Of a stretch of DNA of 64,000 nt, positions 16,693 through 26,241 are shown one piece after another. The position numbers and the translations under genes were made by a program. Within the stretch, counting starts at the first letter, position 1, and every line of letters starts with the position of its first letter. This stretch comes from Bacteroidota bacterium. GTDB lineage: Bacteria > Bacteroidota > Bacteroidia > Cytophagales > Cyclobacteriaceae. The DNA lies in assembly GCA_016866235.1 (NCBI GenBank), contig VGMW01000002.1, forward strand, positions 372,001 through 436,000, in the 5' to 3' direction. The notes under the pieces were generated by a model. That model ran no database searches. It saw only the letters and a program-made list of their open reading frames with translations, and had not been told where the DNA came from.

Positions 16693-17763
16693 ATGGAAAA
16701 GAAAAATACTCTGATTATTACAGCCGGTTACCTTAATTCCAGCAGTGGAAAAACTGCTCACGGCCTTATTCGCGGTACCGATCGATTCAACATCATTGGC
16801 GTGGTAGATGAAAAGTCTGCCGGAAAGGATGCCGGTGAGGTTTTGGATGGTAAGCATCGAAACATTCCCGTTTATGGTACCATCAGGGAATTCATTCAGT
16901 CGTCTGGCCAAAAAGCTGAGTACTGTGTCATTGGAGTCGCAACCAAAGGAGGAGTTATTCCGGATGCATTAAAAATTATGCTCCGGGAAGCTTTGGAAAA
17001 TGGATTTAGCCTGGTAAACGGACTTCACGACTATGTATCTGATCATCCGGATCTAGCCCAGCTTGCTGCCAGCAAAGGATTGGAAATAATCGATGTTAGA
17101 AAGCCAAAGAAATTTAAAGACCTGCACTTCTGGAACGGAAAAATTGTTGAGGTGAAGTGTCCAAAAATTGCTGTGTTGGGAACCGACTGCGCATTGGGTA
17201 AAAGAACCACCACGCGTCTGCTCACAGAAGCCATGAACCAGGCTGGTTACAAGGCGGAAATGATTTATACCGGACAGACCGGATGGATGCAGGGGGCTCG
17301 GTATGGCTTTATTTTCGACTCAACGCTCAATGATTTTATTTCAGGCGAAATGGAACATGCTGTTCACCAATGCTGGACAGAAGTGAAGCCTGACATCATA
17401 TTTATTGAGGGGCAATCTTCCTTGCGAAACCCAAGTGGACCTGCGGGTGCCGAGTGGATTGTTTCAGCAGCCGCTAACGCTGCCATTATTCAGCACCACC
17501 CTGTAAGAAAGCAGTACAAGGACATGGAATATTATCCGGCCTATCTCCCTGAGCTTAAAGATGAGGTTAACCTGATCGGAATTTACGGAGCACCGACCGT
17601 TGGCATTACCCTGAACACGGCGAAAATGAAACAAGAGGAAGCCCGTGCTTATGCTCAGGAACAGGAAAAAATACTGGGCATTCCGGTTGTGTTGCCCCTG
17701 GAAGATGGGTTGTCGTCCCTGATTCCAATTTTTGAAAAAATGATCGCTGATTCCCGCAAATAA
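16693..17763 (+). CDS. DUF1611 family P-loop protein (DgcN-like D-glutamate N-acetyltransferase candidate)
   Basis: 356 residues from the ATG at 16693; a TTG two codons earlier is less likely. An N-terminal Rossmann-like domain (residues 1-150) is followed by a P-loop-like block GTDCALGKRTTT (about 163-174) and the DUF1611 core (TGQTGWMQGARYG, EGQSSLRNP). DUF1611 proteins beside a dipeptide epimerase have been described as DgcN (D-glutamate N-acetyltransferase) with DgcA (N-acetyl-D-glutamate racemase). The same pair is seen here 30 bases apart, so I favour that role by context. Family certain, activity inferred. Confidence 0.8.
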   Translation: MEKKNTLIITAGYLNSSSGKTAHGLIRGTDRFNIIGVVDEKSAGKDAGEVLDGKHRNIPVYGTIREFIQSSGQKAEYCVIGVATKGGVIPDALKIMLREALENGFSLVNGLHDYVSDHPDLAQLAASKGLEIIDVRKPKKFKDLHFWNGKIVEVKCPKIAVLGTDCALGKRTTTRLLTEAMNQAGYKAEMIYTGQTGWMQGARYGFIFDSTLNDFISGEMEHAVHQCWTEVKPDIIFIEGQSSLRNPSGPAGAEWIVSAAANAAIIQHHPVRKQYKDMEYYPAYLPELKDEVNLIGIYGAPTVGITLNTAKMKQEEARAYAQEQEKILGIPVVLPLEDGLSSLIPIFEKMIADSRK

Positions 17764-17793
17764 AAATTAGAGCCTGAACTTTGAACAGTACCT

Positions 17794-18864
17794 ATGAAAA
17801 TTAAAAACATTACATCCTGGTGCATCGATCTTGGGAACACCAAACCTTATACCATCGCTTTCAAAACAGTTGATGAAGTAAAAAATGCTTTCGTTGAGAT
17901 TGAATTGGAAAACGGGATTACCGGAATAGGCGCTGGCAATCCAAGCGAATATGTGACCGGTGAGCACCTCGACCAAACCAATGCTGCCTTAACACAGGCC
18001 AATCTTTCTTGGATTGTGGGAAGAGACATTCGGCACATCAATCAACTGCTTGCCGAACTGCTGATTCGTTTTCCTAAAAATCCTGCCGCCAGAGCGGCGG
18101 TAGACATCGCCCTGCACGATGTTTTCACGAAATTCCTTGGCGTTCCGTTGGTTCAATACCTGGGAAAAAAAATCCACGCTCTGCCAACCAGCAATACCAT
18201 TGGAATAAAAAATGTTGAGGAGACGCTGAAAGAGGCTGAAGATTATGGAAAGCGTGGCTTTACGGTTCTTAAGGTGAAGCTGGGCATCGACCTTGAAGAG
18301 GATATTGAACGAATCGTAAAATTGAGAGAAAAATTTGGCGACCGTTTTGTTATTCGAATCGACGCCAACCAGGGGTACACCACCGCTCAAACCATTGAAT
18401 TCTATAAGCGAACCAGTCATTTAAAGGTTGAATTGGTCGAGCAGCCCCTTCCTGCCAAAGCCATCGAAGAAATGAAGGCGCTTCCAGCTGAAATCAGAAA
18501 GGTAATCGCTGCCGATGAGTCACTCCTGAGTCCTAACGATGCACTCAATTTGATTAAGCCGCCAGTCGCTTCGGGCATTTTCAACATTAAACTCATGAAA
18601 TGTGGTGGCGTTAGTCAGGCACTTCGAATCGCAGATATTGCTGCATTGGAAGGCATTGAGCTGTTCTGGGGTTGTAACGATGAAAGCATCGTCAGCATCA
18701 CCGCAGCGCTTCACGCAGCTTTTGCTTGCCCCCACACCAAGTACATCGATCTCGACGGGAGCCTGGATCTGGCGCGCGATGAAGTGCGCGGTGGATTTAT
18801 CCTGAAAGACGGCGTCATGTATTGTTCCGATGCTCCTGGACTGGGCGTGGAAAGAATCAAGTAA
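17794..18864 (+). CDS. Enolase-superfamily dipeptide epimerase (DgcA-like candidate)
   Basis: 356 residues of the mandelate racemase/muconate-lactonising group. Visible catalytic set: LKVKLG (Lys 160/162), metal ligands Asp 190 (DAN), Glu 216 (VEQP) and Asp 241 (ADES), the second acid/base Lys in NIKLMKCGG (266), and a DLDGSLDL substrate-binding end. This is the L-Ala-D/L-Glu epimerase signature. Next to a DUF1611 gene, the alternative role is racemisation of N-acetyl-glutamate. Either way it would feed D-Glu from murein into metabolism. Its stop is 5 bases from the convergent ABC ATPase gene. Confidence 0.9.
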   Translation: MKIKNITSWCIDLGNTKPYTIAFKTVDEVKNAFVEIELENGITGIGAGNPSEYVTGEHLDQTNAALTQANLSWIVGRDIRHINQLLAELLIRFPKNPAARAAVDIALHDVFTKFLGVPLVQYLGKKIHALPTSNTIGIKNVEETLKEAEDYGKRGFTVLKVKLGIDLEEDIERIVKLREKFGDRFVIRIDANQGYTTAQTIEFYKRTSHLKVELVEQPLPAKAIEEMKALPAEIRKVIAADESLLSPNDALNLIKPPVASGIFNIKLMKCGGVSQALRIADIAALEGIELFWGCNDESIVSITAALHAAFACPHTKYIDLDGSLDLARDEVRGGFILKDGVMYCSDAPGLGVERIK

Positions 18865-18868
18865 AAAC

Positions 18869-19813
18869 TTACTCCTGCAAAATGGCCAACAGCTCCCTGA
18901 TGGAGTGACAGGTTTGATGGTGTATTGACCAGGAAATATTTTCTCCGTCGGTCACTACAGCGATATGGTTGTTCGAAGTTTCAGCAATTCGATAGCCCTT
19001 TCTTTCCAAGGCATTTTTGGTCCACAGAAGTCCAAAACCACTTCCTTCAACCGATACGCTTTGCAATTCCGAAATCTGATGCTCCAGTTTTCCTGTTTTC
19101 AGGGTGAAACCTTTTAGTTTAAAGATCCTGTCAACTGCCCCATTAAGCACAAGATCTTCCGGAACGCCGGTAATCAACTGATCGTCCTCCCCGGATAGCC
19201 AGATGCAGTCTGCGGTTTGAAGCGCAAGGTCAAGTTCATGCGTGCAAACCATAACCGACAATCCCTTGGAACGGCATAGGCTCCTGAGCAAATTCATTAC
19301 TTCCACACGATTGTTGAGGTCCAGATGAGCAGTAGGCTCGTCCAACAACAATACCTTAGGGCTCTGAGCCAAAGCCCTGGCAAGCATAACAAGTTGTCGC
19401 TGACCGTCGCTTAGCCACTCCATTTTTGTCGATGCCAAACCACTGCAGCCGGTCAATTTCATGCAGTCGTTTACTATGGAAATATCCTCTGCACTCAATT
19501 TCCTAGTCCAATCCTGAAATGGAATCCGCCCTGCCGCAACCACTTCCTCTGCGGTAAGTCCTGGATTGCCAATTCGATCGGTGAGCACCACGGATAAAAA
19601 CTTGGAGCGTTCATGGGATTGATTGTAACTGACTTCTCCTGAAATGGCTTTTTGGATGCCAGCAAGGGTTCTCAACAAGCTCGATTTTCCAGAACCATTA
19701 GGGCCCATAAAACAGATGAGCTCACCTGAATTCACTTTCAGGTCAAGGTCCTTGAAGAGTACATGTTTCCCATATCCTACCGATAGACCTGAAGTTTCAA
19801 GCAGAGCCTCCAT
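18869..19813 (-). CDS. ABC transporter ATPase, FecE/BtuD type, with C-terminal extension
   Basis: ATPase subunit of an iron-siderophore or cobalamin-type importer, 314 residues from the ATG at 19813, which sits two bases after the permease stop. Walker A GPNGSGKSS, Q-loop region LSVVLTDRIG, signature LSDGQRQ, Walker B VLLLDEPTAHLD and the switch His (VMVCTHELDLALQ) are all present. Normal FecE proteins end near residue 250; here about 65 more residues (GFGLLWTKNALERKGYRIAE onward) form an extra domain of unknown role. Transcribed after the permease. Confidence 0.92.
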   Translation of the reverse strand: MEALLETSGLSVGYGKHVLFKDLDLKVNSGELICFMGPNGSGKSSLLRTLAGIQKAISGEVSYNQSHERSKFLSVVLTDRIGNPGLTAEEVVAAGRIPFQDWTRKLSAEDISIVNDCMKLTGCSGLASTKMEWLSDGQRQLVMLARALAQSPKVLLLDEPTAHLDLNNRVEVMNLLRSLCRSKGLSVMVCTHELDLALQTADCIWLSGEDDQLITGVPEDLVLNGAVDRIFKLKGFTLKTGKLEHQISELQSVSVEGSGFGLLWTKNALERKGYRIAETSNNHIAVVTDGENISWSIHHQTCHSIRELLAILQE

Positions 19814-19815
19814 GA

Positions 19816-20823
19816 CTATGGTTTTTGGTAGCTGCGGTAAATAATCCAAATCACAACAGGCGCACCCAAAAGAGCAGTTACTGCATTTAATGGAAGAAAC
19901 CTGCCCGGACCTGGAAGGGAAGACAATAGGTCACAGGTCAAAACCAGGATGGAGCCTGCAAGTGCGCTGTAGGGTATTAATCTGATGTGCGTGTTGCCGC
20001 CCGACAATACTCTAACCAAATGAGGCCCCGCGATACCTACGAACGTAATTGGTCCACAAAACGCTGTAATAGAGCCGGTTAGTAGGGCGGCGGATATTAA
20101 AACGGATCGTCTGAGGCGTGAAGTCTGAATTCCAAGGGACTCAGCATAACCGGTGCTTAAGTCATAGGCATCGAGACCTTTGGAAGAATAGAGGGCAAGA
20201 AAGATTCCGGCAAAAACGCTGCCAGCGAGCCATGGAATATCCTCCCAGGTGGTAGAGGAAATATTACCCATGGTCCAAAGGGTGTAGCGCTGCAATTCCT
20301 CTGCACCTGAATAAAACTGTAAAACGGTAATAATCGACGAGGCAAAAGCACTGAACATGATGCCAGCGATCAGGAGGCTGTTGGCGCTAAAGGATCGGGC
20401 TATCCTTGATATGAGCAAGAAGGTTAGGGAGCTTCCGGCAAATGCTGAGGATGTCAGACTCAGTGCCCCGGATCCGGCAATACCGGTGGAAACCATAAGG
20501 GCTACACCTAGCCCTGCACCGGAGGTAAGCCCAATGACGTCGGGGCCGTTCAGTGGATTTCGGAAAAGACTCTGGGTTAATACGCCGCCGACGGCAAGAC
20601 CTGCGCCGCACAATGCTGCTGTCAAGGCTTTGGGAAGTCTTAAGTCCAGAATGATGTTTTGCCATACCGGATCAGAGGTCTCTTTCCCTACAAGGATGTT
20701 TAAAACCTCTGCGGCCGGGATGGAAACCGTTCCCGCCATGAGGCTGAAAAGGAACAAAACCGGCAACAAAATCGATCCAATCAGTCCAACCGGCAGTCGT
20801 CTCGGAGGGGTGATTAATGGCAT
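19816..20823 (-). CDS. FecCD-family ABC transporter permease
   Basis: Inner-membrane permease for siderophore-iron or vitamin B12, with about ten hydrophobic helices. I start at ATG 20823 (MPLITPPRRLPVG), about 335 residues; an in-frame ATG at 20847 would add eight. Typical segments: GAGLAVGGVLTQSLFRNPLNGPDVIG, GLTSGAGLGVA, GPITFVGIAGPHLVRVLSG and LPLNAVTALLGAPVVIWI. The ATPase follows after two bases. No periplasmic binding protein or TonB receptor adjoins, so the substrate is open. Confidence 0.93.
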   Translation of the reverse strand: MPLITPPRRLPVGLIGSILLPVLFLFSLMAGTVSIPAAEVLNILVGKETSDPVWQNIILDLRLPKALTAALCGAGLAVGGVLTQSLFRNPLNGPDVIGLTSGAGLGVALMVSTGIAGSGALSLTSSAFAGSSLTFLLISRIARSFSANSLLIAGIMFSAFASSIITVLQFYSGAEELQRYTLWTMGNISSTTWEDIPWLAGSVFAGIFLALYSSKGLDAYDLSTGYAESLGIQTSRLRRSVLISAALLTGSITAFCGPITFVGIAGPHLVRVLSGGNTHIRLIPYSALAGSILVLTCDLLSSLPGPGRFLPLNAVTALLGAPVVIWIIYRSYQKP

Positions 20824-20916
20824 TTGGGTACTTGGTTTGGGATGCAAGTTTCGCTTTTTAGAGCCGTATCAACAATCTCAGGCTCAGGGCCTTTCCAAAA
20901 TTTTTAAAACCCGTTC

Positions 20917-20946
20917 TTGGTAACTCGGGGCGGGTTTCTATCTTTG
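20917..20946 (+). promoter_or_regulatory. Promoter of the rplC operon
   Basis: TTG at 20917-20919, exactly 19 bases, then TATCTTTG at 20939-20946: a full match to the Bacteroidota -33/-7 consensus. It lies about 60 bases before rplC and overlaps an inverted repeat AAACCCG...CGGGTTT. Confidence 0.8.
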
Positions 20947-20950
20947 CAGT

Positions 20951-20980
20951 CCTTTTTGCGGGAATAGACCCTTAAAAAGG
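20951..20980 (+). promoter_or_regulatory. Leader hairpin of the rplC operon
   Basis: CCTTTTT (20951-20957) pairs with AAAAAGG (20974-20980), and inside it GGG (20960-20962) pairs with CCC (20969-20971). It begins four bases after the -7 box, so the stem is at the mRNA 5' end. It is related in position and sequence to the leaders of rpmB and rpsH, which suggests common autoregulation. Confidence 0.5.
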
Positions 20981-21008
20981 CATAAACAGACCCAAAACAG
21001 TTTCGATC

Positions 21009-21641
21009 ATGCCAGGCATAATTGGTAAGAAAATAGGAATGACGAGCATCTACGGAGCGGATGGCCAGAATTTGGCCGTGACCGTTATAGAGGCTGGTCC
21101 ATGCGTTGTCACGCAGGTTAAGAGTCAGGAAACCGATGGTTACAAGGCTCTGCAGCTCGCTTTTGGGGAAAAGAAAGAGAAGAATACACCTAATGCAATG
21201 GTTGGTCATTTTAAGAAGGCCAACACTACCCCAAAGCGGTCGGTAGTAGAATTCAGAGACTTTGGTGATGAATTCGCTGCGATTGCTGAACTGGGCAAGG
21301 AAGTGCGTGTGCAGGATATTTTTGTTGAAGGTGACTTCATTGATGCAGTAGGCACATCAAAAGGTAAAGGATTTCAAGGCGTAGTAAAGCGCCACGGTTT
21401 TAATGGTGTTGGTGGTCAAACCCACGGTCAGCACAACAGACTTCGTGCTCCCGGATCAATGGGTAACGCTTCCTTCGCGTCTCGTGTAATTAAGGGTAAG
21501 AGACTTCCCGGACGTATGGGTAGCGACCGCGTTAAGCTCACCAACCTTCAGGTGGTTAAGATCATGCCTGAGCAAAATCTTATTCTTATCAGTGGATCTG
21601 TACCCGGTCCTAAGAACTCAACCGTAATTCTCCAGAAGTAA
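21009..21641 (+). CDS. rplC: 50S ribosomal protein L3
   Basis: Large-subunit assembly protein, 210 residues, starting [15 protein letters not shown] with the L3 loop [20 protein letters not shown] and [20 protein letters not shown] that reaches the peptidyl-transferase centre. First gene of the run. In most genomes rpsJ (S10) lies just upstream, but here a divergent FecCD transporter does, and L3 has its own promoter. Its TAA overlaps the rplD ATG by one base. Confidence 0.98.
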   Translation: MPGIIGKKIGMTSIYGADGQNLAVTVIEAGPCVVTQVKSQETDGYKALQLAFGEKKEKNTPNAMVGHFKKANTTPKRSVVEFRDFGDEFAAIAELGKEVRVQDIFVEGDFIDAVGTSKGKGFQGVVKRHGFNGVGGQTHGQHNRLRAPGSMGNASFASRVIKGKRLPGRMGSDRVKLTNLQVVKIMPEQNLILISGSVPGPKNSTVILQK

Positions 21642-22276
21642 TGGAAATTTCAGTCATTCAATCTACCGGTAAAGCAACTGGCCGCAAAGCCAGCCTGACC
21701 GAAACCATTTTTGGAATCGAACCCAACGATCACGCTATTTACCTTGATGTAAAGAGTTACCTGGCCAACCAACGTCAGGGGACCCATAAGTCAAAGCAGC
21801 GTAACGAGATCACCGGTTCCAGCAAGAAAATTAAGAAGCAGAAGGGTACCGGCGGCGCTAGGGCGGGTAACATCAAAAACCCCCAGTTCAAGGGTGGTGG
21901 ACGTATATTCGGTCCTGTCCCTAGAGATTACTCCTTCAAATTGAATAAGAAGGTAAAGGATCTGGCAAGAAAGTCCGCCCTTACCTACAAGGCAAAAGAC
22001 AATTCTATTTCGGTTATCGAAGACTTCTCTTTCGATACCAACAAGACAAAAAATTACAAGCAGTTGCTTAAGTCGCTCGATGCAGAAAAGGCAAAGACCC
22101 TGCTCGTGCTGCCTGAGTCAATTTCTAACATTATGCTTTCCGGCCGCAATTTGCCCAACACACGGGTGATCACTGCTGCTCAGATCAATACGTATGACGT
22201 ATTGAATTCAGACAGATTGTTGCTTTTTGAAAGTGCGATCGGAAAGATTGAAACCATTTTAAATAAGCAATCATGA
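21641..22276 (+). CDS. rplD: 50S ribosomal protein L4
   Basis: 211 residues. L4 contacts 23S rRNA and lines the exit tunnel; in E. coli it also represses its own operon. The tunnel loop is visible as KQKGTGGARAGNIKNPQFKGGGRIFGP. Overlaps rplC by one base (TAATG) and rplW by four (ATGA). Whether it also acts on the leader upstream of rplC is unknown. Confidence 0.98.
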   Translation: MEISVIQSTGKATGRKASLTETIFGIEPNDHAIYLDVKSYLANQRQGTHKSKQRNEITGSSKKIKKQKGTGGARAGNIKNPQFKGGGRIFGPVPRDYSFKLNKKVKDLARKSALTYKAKDNSISVIEDFSFDTNKTKNYKQLLKSLDAEKAKTLLVLPESISNIMLSGRNLPNTRVITAAQINTYDVLNSDRLLLFESAIGKIETILNKQS

Positions 22277-22560
22277 GTATCCTGATCAGACCGCTCGTCA
22301 CGGAGAAAGTATCAGCCCTCAACGAAAAGGGTAAATACGGATTCATTGTTGACATCAATGCCAACAAAGTTGAAATCAAGGATGCAGTGAAAAAGATGTA
22401 TGGTGTTACTGTTGAAAAGGTAAACACCATCAGCTTGATGGGAAAGCGCAAGGTGCGTTATACCAAGGCCGGCGTGGTGGAGGGCAACAAGCCCAACTTC
22501 AAGAAGGCCATCGTCACCCTCGCAAAGGGTGAGGTAATTGACTTTTACAACAACGTATAA
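22273..22560 (+). CDS. rplW: 50S ribosomal protein L23
   Basis: 95 residues, [24 protein letters not shown]23 sits at the tunnel exit and is the docking site for trigger factor and SRP. The core [21 protein letters not shown] is typical. It overlaps rplD by four bases, and rplB follows after 11 bases. Confidence 0.98.
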   Translation: MSILIRPLVTEKVSALNEKGKYGFIVDINANKVEIKDAVKKMYGVTVEKVNTISLMGKRKVRYTKAGVVEGNKPNFKKAIVTLAKGEVIDFYNNV

Positions 22561-22571
22561 CCAAGCGAAGT

Positions 22572-23396
22572 ATGGCGTTGAAGAAACTTAAGCCGGTTAC
22601 ACCCGGTACTCGTCACAGACTCGCACCGGGTTTCGATGATATCACCGAAAGCCGGCCCGAGAAATCACTGCTGAAAACCCTCAAAAAGACGGGTGGAAGA
22701 AACAGTGTAGGTCACATGACCATGCGCTACATCGGCGGCGGTCACAAGCAGAAACTCAGAATCATCGACTTCAAGCGTGATAAGTTCGGCGTTCCTGCAG
22801 TGGTTAAATCCATAGAATACGATCCAACCCGCACAGCAAGGGTTGCTAAACTTTATTATAAGGATGGTGCCAAGTCTTACATCATCGCCCCACAGGGTCT
22901 TGAGGTAGGTCAAACCGTTATTTCCGGCGACAACGTTGCGCCAGAAGTAGGAAATGCACTTCCGCTCGCTAAAATTCCGATCGGTACCGTTGTTCACAAC
23001 ATCGAGATCCAGCCAGGTAAAGGTGGAGCCATCGGAAGAAGTGCCGGATCTTTTGTTCAGTTGGTTGCTCGTGAAGGTGAATACGCTACCCTCAAAATGC
23101 CTTCAGGCGAAATGAGAAACGTATTGTCCCGTTGCATCGCAACCATTGGTTCAGTATCGAATGCCGACCACATGAACGAAAGTGTCGGTAAAGCTGGAAG
23201 AAGTCGTTGGAGAGGTCGCAGACCAAGAAACCGTGGCGTTGCCATGAACCCAGTTGATCACCCGATGGGTGGTGGCGAGGGTAGAGCATCTGGAGGTCAC
23301 CCTCGTTCAAGAAGAGGTCTCATCGCCAAAGGCAAAAAGACCCGTCATCCTAAGAAGTATTCAGATCATTTAATCATCTCAAGGAGGAAAAAGTAA
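22572..23396 (+). CDS. rplB: 50S ribosomal protein L2
   Basis: 274 residues, full length. L2 is needed for subunit joining and peptidyl transfer. The conserved C-terminal [17 protein letters not shown] contains the His associated with activity. The N-terminal OB-fold ([19 protein letters not shown]) is normal. Overlaps rpsS by one base (TAATG). Confidence 0.99.
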   Translation: MALKKLKPVTPGTRHRLAPGFDDITESRPEKSLLKTLKKTGGRNSVGHMTMRYIGGGHKQKLRIIDFKRDKFGVPAVVKSIEYDPTRTARVAKLYYKDGAKSYIIAPQGLEVGQTVISGDNVAPEVGNALPLAKIPIGTVVHNIEIQPGKGGAIGRSAGSFVQLVAREGEYATLKMPSGEMRNVLSRCIATIGSVSNADHMNESVGKAGRSRWRGRRPRNRGVAMNPVDHPMGGGEGRASGGHPRSRRGLIAKGKKTRHPKKYSDHLIISRRKK

Positions 23397-23680
23397 TGGG
23401 AAGGTCAATTAAAAAAGGTCCTTACATCGACCAGCGACTGATGAAAAAGGTCGTTGCCATGGAGCAATCCGGCAAAAAATCAGTGATCAAAACTTGGTCA
23501 CGCCGTTCTACCATTACGCCTGACCTTATTGGTCACACCCTTGCGGTGCACAATGGAAATAAATTCATTCCGGTTTACGTGACCGAGAATATGGTCGGAC
23601 ACAAGCTGGGCGAATTTTCTCCCACCAGAACCTTCAAGGGTCACTCTGGAAACCGTAAAGACGAAGGAACTGCAGCATAA
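23396..23680 (+). CDS. rpsS: 30S ribosomal protein S19
   Basis: 94 residues, [19 protein letters not shown]; binds the head of the small subunit with S13. [22 protein letters not shown] and [16 protein letters not shown] are the family signature. Starts within the rplB stop codon; rplV follows after 18 bases. Confidence 0.98.
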   Translation: MGRSIKKGPYIDQRLMKKVVAMEQSGKKSVIKTWSRRSTITPDLIGHTLAVHNGNKFIPVYVTENMVGHKLGEFSPTRTFKGHSGNRKDEGTAA

Positions 23681-23698
23681 TTCAAAGACTGAAGAAGC

Positions 23699-24160
23699 AT
23701 GGAAACAGCAGAAAAGAAAGTCAAGCGTTCGGTCAGGAAGCGTAACAAGATCACTGCCGTGAAGCAGGCTGCGGCCAGCGGAGCAGCTACTGCCTACCTG
23801 AGAAACGTTCCTACCTCACCAAGAAAAATGCGCCTGGTCGCAGACCTTATTCGTGGTGAAAGGGTGAACAAAGCATTGAATATCCTTAAGTATGAGTCAA
23901 AGCACCCATCCATCAGACTGGAGAAGCTTCTTCTCTCTGCCATTTCAAACTGGCAGGCAAAAAATGCTGATGTAAAGCTTGAGGATGCCGACTTGTATGT
24001 GAAAGAAATTTTTGTGGATGGTGGAAGAATCCTGAAGCGTCTTCGCCCTGCACCTCAGGGTCGTGCGCACCGGGTGCGTAAGCGTTCCAATCACGTTTCA
24101 CTGGTTATCGACCGCATGCCGGCCACGGAAGAGAAGACTGTAAAAGAAAACAAAGAATAA
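23699..24160 (+). CDS. rplV: 50S ribosomal protein L22
   Basis: 153 residues, longer than E. coli L22 (110), with about 30 extra basic residues at the N-terminus ([17 protein letters not shown]) and a short acidic tail ([10 protein letters not shown]). The core [20 protein letters not shown] and the beta-hairpin [20 protein letters not shown] that lines the exit tunnel are intact. A start nearer the core would lack an ATG, so I keep 23699. rpsC begins three bases later. Confidence 0.97.
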   Translation: METAEKKVKRSVRKRNKITAVKQAAASGAATAYLRNVPTSPRKMRLVADLIRGERVNKALNILKYESKHPSIRLEKLLLSAISNWQAKNADVKLEDADLYVKEIFVDGGRILKRLRPAPQGRAHRVRKRSNHVSLVIDRMPATEEKTVKENKE

Positions 24161-24163
24161 TAC

Positions 24164-24943
24164 ATGGGACAAAAAGTTAATCCGGTAGGCCTTCGCCTCG
24201 GCATTATTCGCGGATGGGATTCAAACTGGTACGGAGGAAATACCTTCTCCGACAAACTCGTTGAAGACCAGACCATCAGAGATTACATTTCCACCAGAAT
24301 TCCCAAAGGTGGTATCTCCAAGGTGGTGATCGAACGCACCCTCAAGCGTATTAGCCTTACCATCCACACTGCTCGTCCCGGCGTGGTGATCGGTAAGGCA
24401 GGTGCTGAGGTAGATACTTTGAAGGAAGAGCTTAAGAAGCTTTCCGGAAAAGACGTTCAAATCAATATTTTCGAAGTGAAGCGTCCTGAGTTGGATGCCA
24501 AGCTGGTCGGTGAATCCATTGCTCAGCAACTCGAAGCAAGGATCTCCTTCCGTCGTGCCATGAAGCAAGCCATCGCTTCTTCTATGCGCGTAGGTGCACT
24601 TGGAATTAAAGTAAAAGTTTCCGGTCGTCTGGCAGGCGCAGACATCGCGCGTTCAGAGCAATACCGCGAAGGTCGTGTGCCGCTGCATACCCTGCGCGCT
24701 GACATCGATTACGCGATTTCTGAGGCGCAGACTGTTTATGGCAAAATCGGAATCAAGGTATGGATCTTCAAAGGTGAGGTTTATGGTAAAAGAGACCTCT
24801 CTCCGAACATCGGCATGGTAGCCAATGCCCCCGGTCAGGATGGCAAAGGTGCACCACGTGGTGGTCGTGGTGGAGACCGCGGTGGACGTGAAAGATCAGA
24901 ACGTCCGGGCGCAGGCGGAGGACGTGGACCACGTAAGCGCTGA
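24164..24943 (+). CDS. rpsC: 30S ribosomal protein S3
   Basis: 259 residues: KH domain with [17 protein letters not shown] and the C-terminal S3 domain [23 protein letters not shown]3 forms part of the mRNA entry helicase. The final 35 residues are Gly/Arg-rich ([12 protein letters not shown]), an RGG-like tail that is longer than in E. coli and probably binds RNA. Confidence 0.98.
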   Translation: MGQKVNPVGLRLGIIRGWDSNWYGGNTFSDKLVEDQTIRDYISTRIPKGGISKVVIERTLKRISLTIHTARPGVVIGKAGAEVDTLKEELKKLSGKDVQINIFEVKRPELDAKLVGESIAQQLEARISFRRAMKQAIASSMRVGALGIKVKVSGRLAGADIARSEQYREGRVPLHTLRADIDYAISEAQTVYGKIGIKVWIFKGEVYGKRDLSPNIGMVANAPGQDGKGAPRGGRGGDRGGRERSERPGAGGGRGPRKR

Positions 24944-24983
24944 GAATTATTGAATCATTGAATTGAAATAAAGAGATAAGAGC

Positions 24984-25403
24984 ATGTTACAGCCTAAAAG
25001 AACCAAATACCGCAAGGCCCAGAAAGGCAGGGTAAAAGGAATGGCTACGCGCGGACACATGATTTCGTTCGGTTCGTTCGGAATCAAGGCACTTGAGCCA
25101 GGCTGGCTCACTGCACGTCAGCTGGAAGCTGCCCGTGTGGCAGTTACCCGCGCCATGAAAAGAGAAGGCCAGGTTTGGATCAGGGTTTTCCCCGATAAGC
25201 CGGTAACCAAAAAGCCTGCAGAGGTTCGTATGGGTAAGGGTAAAGGAGCGCCTGAGTTCTGGGTGGCTGTAGTAAAACCAGGTACGATTTTATTCGAGGC
25301 CGGTGGAGTAAACAGAGCTACTGCGTTCGAAGCGCTGAAGCTGGCTGATGGCAAACTCCCCATCAAAACAAAATTTATTGTACGTAGGGATTACGTCGAA
25401 TAA
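24984..25403 (+). CDS. rplP: 50S ribosomal protein L16
   Basis: 139 residues, [19 protein letters not shown]; binds at the A-site tRNA elbow region of the large subunit. [22 protein letters not shown] is the family signature, including the Arg hydroxylated in some bacteria. Sits 40 bases after rpsC and 4 bases before rpmC. Confidence 0.98.
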   Translation: MLQPKRTKYRKAQKGRVKGMATRGHMISFGSFGIKALEPGWLTARQLEAARVAVTRAMKREGQVWIRVFPDKPVTKKPAEVRMGKGKGAPEFWVAVVKPGTILFEAGGVNRATAFEALKLADGKLPIKTKFIVRRDYVE

Positions 25404-25407
25404 GCAT

Positions 25408-25602
25408 ATGAAATACTCAGAAATAACAGGACTTAATGCTGAAGAGCTGAAGCAGAAGATCTCCAGTGAGAAGGAGAACCTTCGGAAGCTCACTTTTGCC
25501 CATCAGGTATCGGCAATCGAAAGTCCGATGAAAATAAAGGAAACGCGCCGTTTGATTGCGCGCCTGAACACAGCCCTCACCGAAAAGCAAAATCAAAAAT
25601 AG
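25408..25602 (+). CDS. rpmC: 50S ribosomal protein L29
   Basis: 64 residues from the ATG at 25408 ([18 protein letters not shown]), four bases after the rplP stop. A longer in-frame reading from 25348 would overlap rplP by 56 bases and add 20 unrelated residues, so I reject it. Two-helix hairpin near the tunnel exit; [16 protein letters not shown] is the conserved end. Confidence 0.97.
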   Translation: MKYSEITGLNAEELKQKISSEKENLRKLTFAHQVSAIESPMKIKETRRLIARLNTALTEKQNQK

Positions 25603-25610
25603 TTTCACCC

Positions 25611-25865
25611 ATGGAAAGGAACCTTAGAAAAGAAAGGATCGGCAAGGTGGTCAGCAACAAAATGCAAAAGACCATCACCATTGCTGTAGACCGTAAGGTG
25701 AAGCACCCCATCTACGGAAAGTTTATTAACCGCACCACCAAATTCATGGCCCATGATGAAAAGAATGAGGCAGGAATTGGCGATACGGTTCGCATTATGG
25801 AAACACGTCCGCTGAGCAAAAGCAAGCGTTGGCGCCTCATTGAAGTAATTGAAAAAGCGAAGTAG
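25611..25865 (+). CDS. rpsQ: 30S ribosomal protein S17
   Basis: 84 residues, [22 protein letters not shown]-fold primary binder of 16S r[23 protein letters not shown] and [19 protein letters not shown] are characteristic. Eight bases after rpmC, three before rplN. Confidence 0.98.
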   Translation: MERNLRKERIGKVVSNKMQKTITIAVDRKVKHPIYGKFINRTTKFMAHDEKNEAGIGDTVRIMETRPLSKSKRWRLIEVIEKAK

Positions 25866-25868
25866 TAT

Positions 25869-26237
25869 ATGATACAGAATGAATCAAGGCTAACAGTAGC
25901 CGACAACAGCGGAGCTAAAGAAGTTCTTTGCCTCCATGTTCTGGGCGGTAGCCATCGCCGATATGCATCGGTAGGTGATAAAATTGTGGTGACTGTTAAG
26001 TCTGCCCTTCCTACCAGCCAGATTAAAAAAGGTACCGTTTCGCGTGCTGTGGTTGTTCGCACCAAGAAGGAGATCCGCCGCAAGGATGGTTCTTATATCC
26101 GGTTTGAAGACAACGCCGCTGTGTTGCTGACCCCTCAGGATGAACCAAGAGGAACGCGCATTTTCGGACCGGTGGCCCGTGAGCTTCGCGAAAAGCAGTT
26201 CATGAAAATTGTTTCACTCGCTCCAGAAGTTCTCTAA
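25869..26237 (+). CDS. rplN: 50S ribosomal protein L14
   Basis: 122 residues, [20 protein letters not shown]. Part of the intersubunit bridge and the site of RsfS silencing. [15 protein letters not shown] and [14 protein letters not shown] are family marks. rplX follows after four bases. Confidence 0.98.
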   Translation: MIQNESRLTVADNSGAKEVLCLHVLGGSHRRYASVGDKIVVTVKSALPTSQIKKGTVSRAVVVRTKKEIRRKDGSYIRFEDNAAVLLTPQDEPRGTRIFGPVARELREKQFMKIVSLAPEVL

Positions 26238-26241
26238 GATC

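Noticed and set aside
25348-25407. Longer start for rpmC (L29) inside rplP
   Set aside because: Adds 20 residues unlike L29 and overlaps rplP by 56 bases; ATG 25408 fits.
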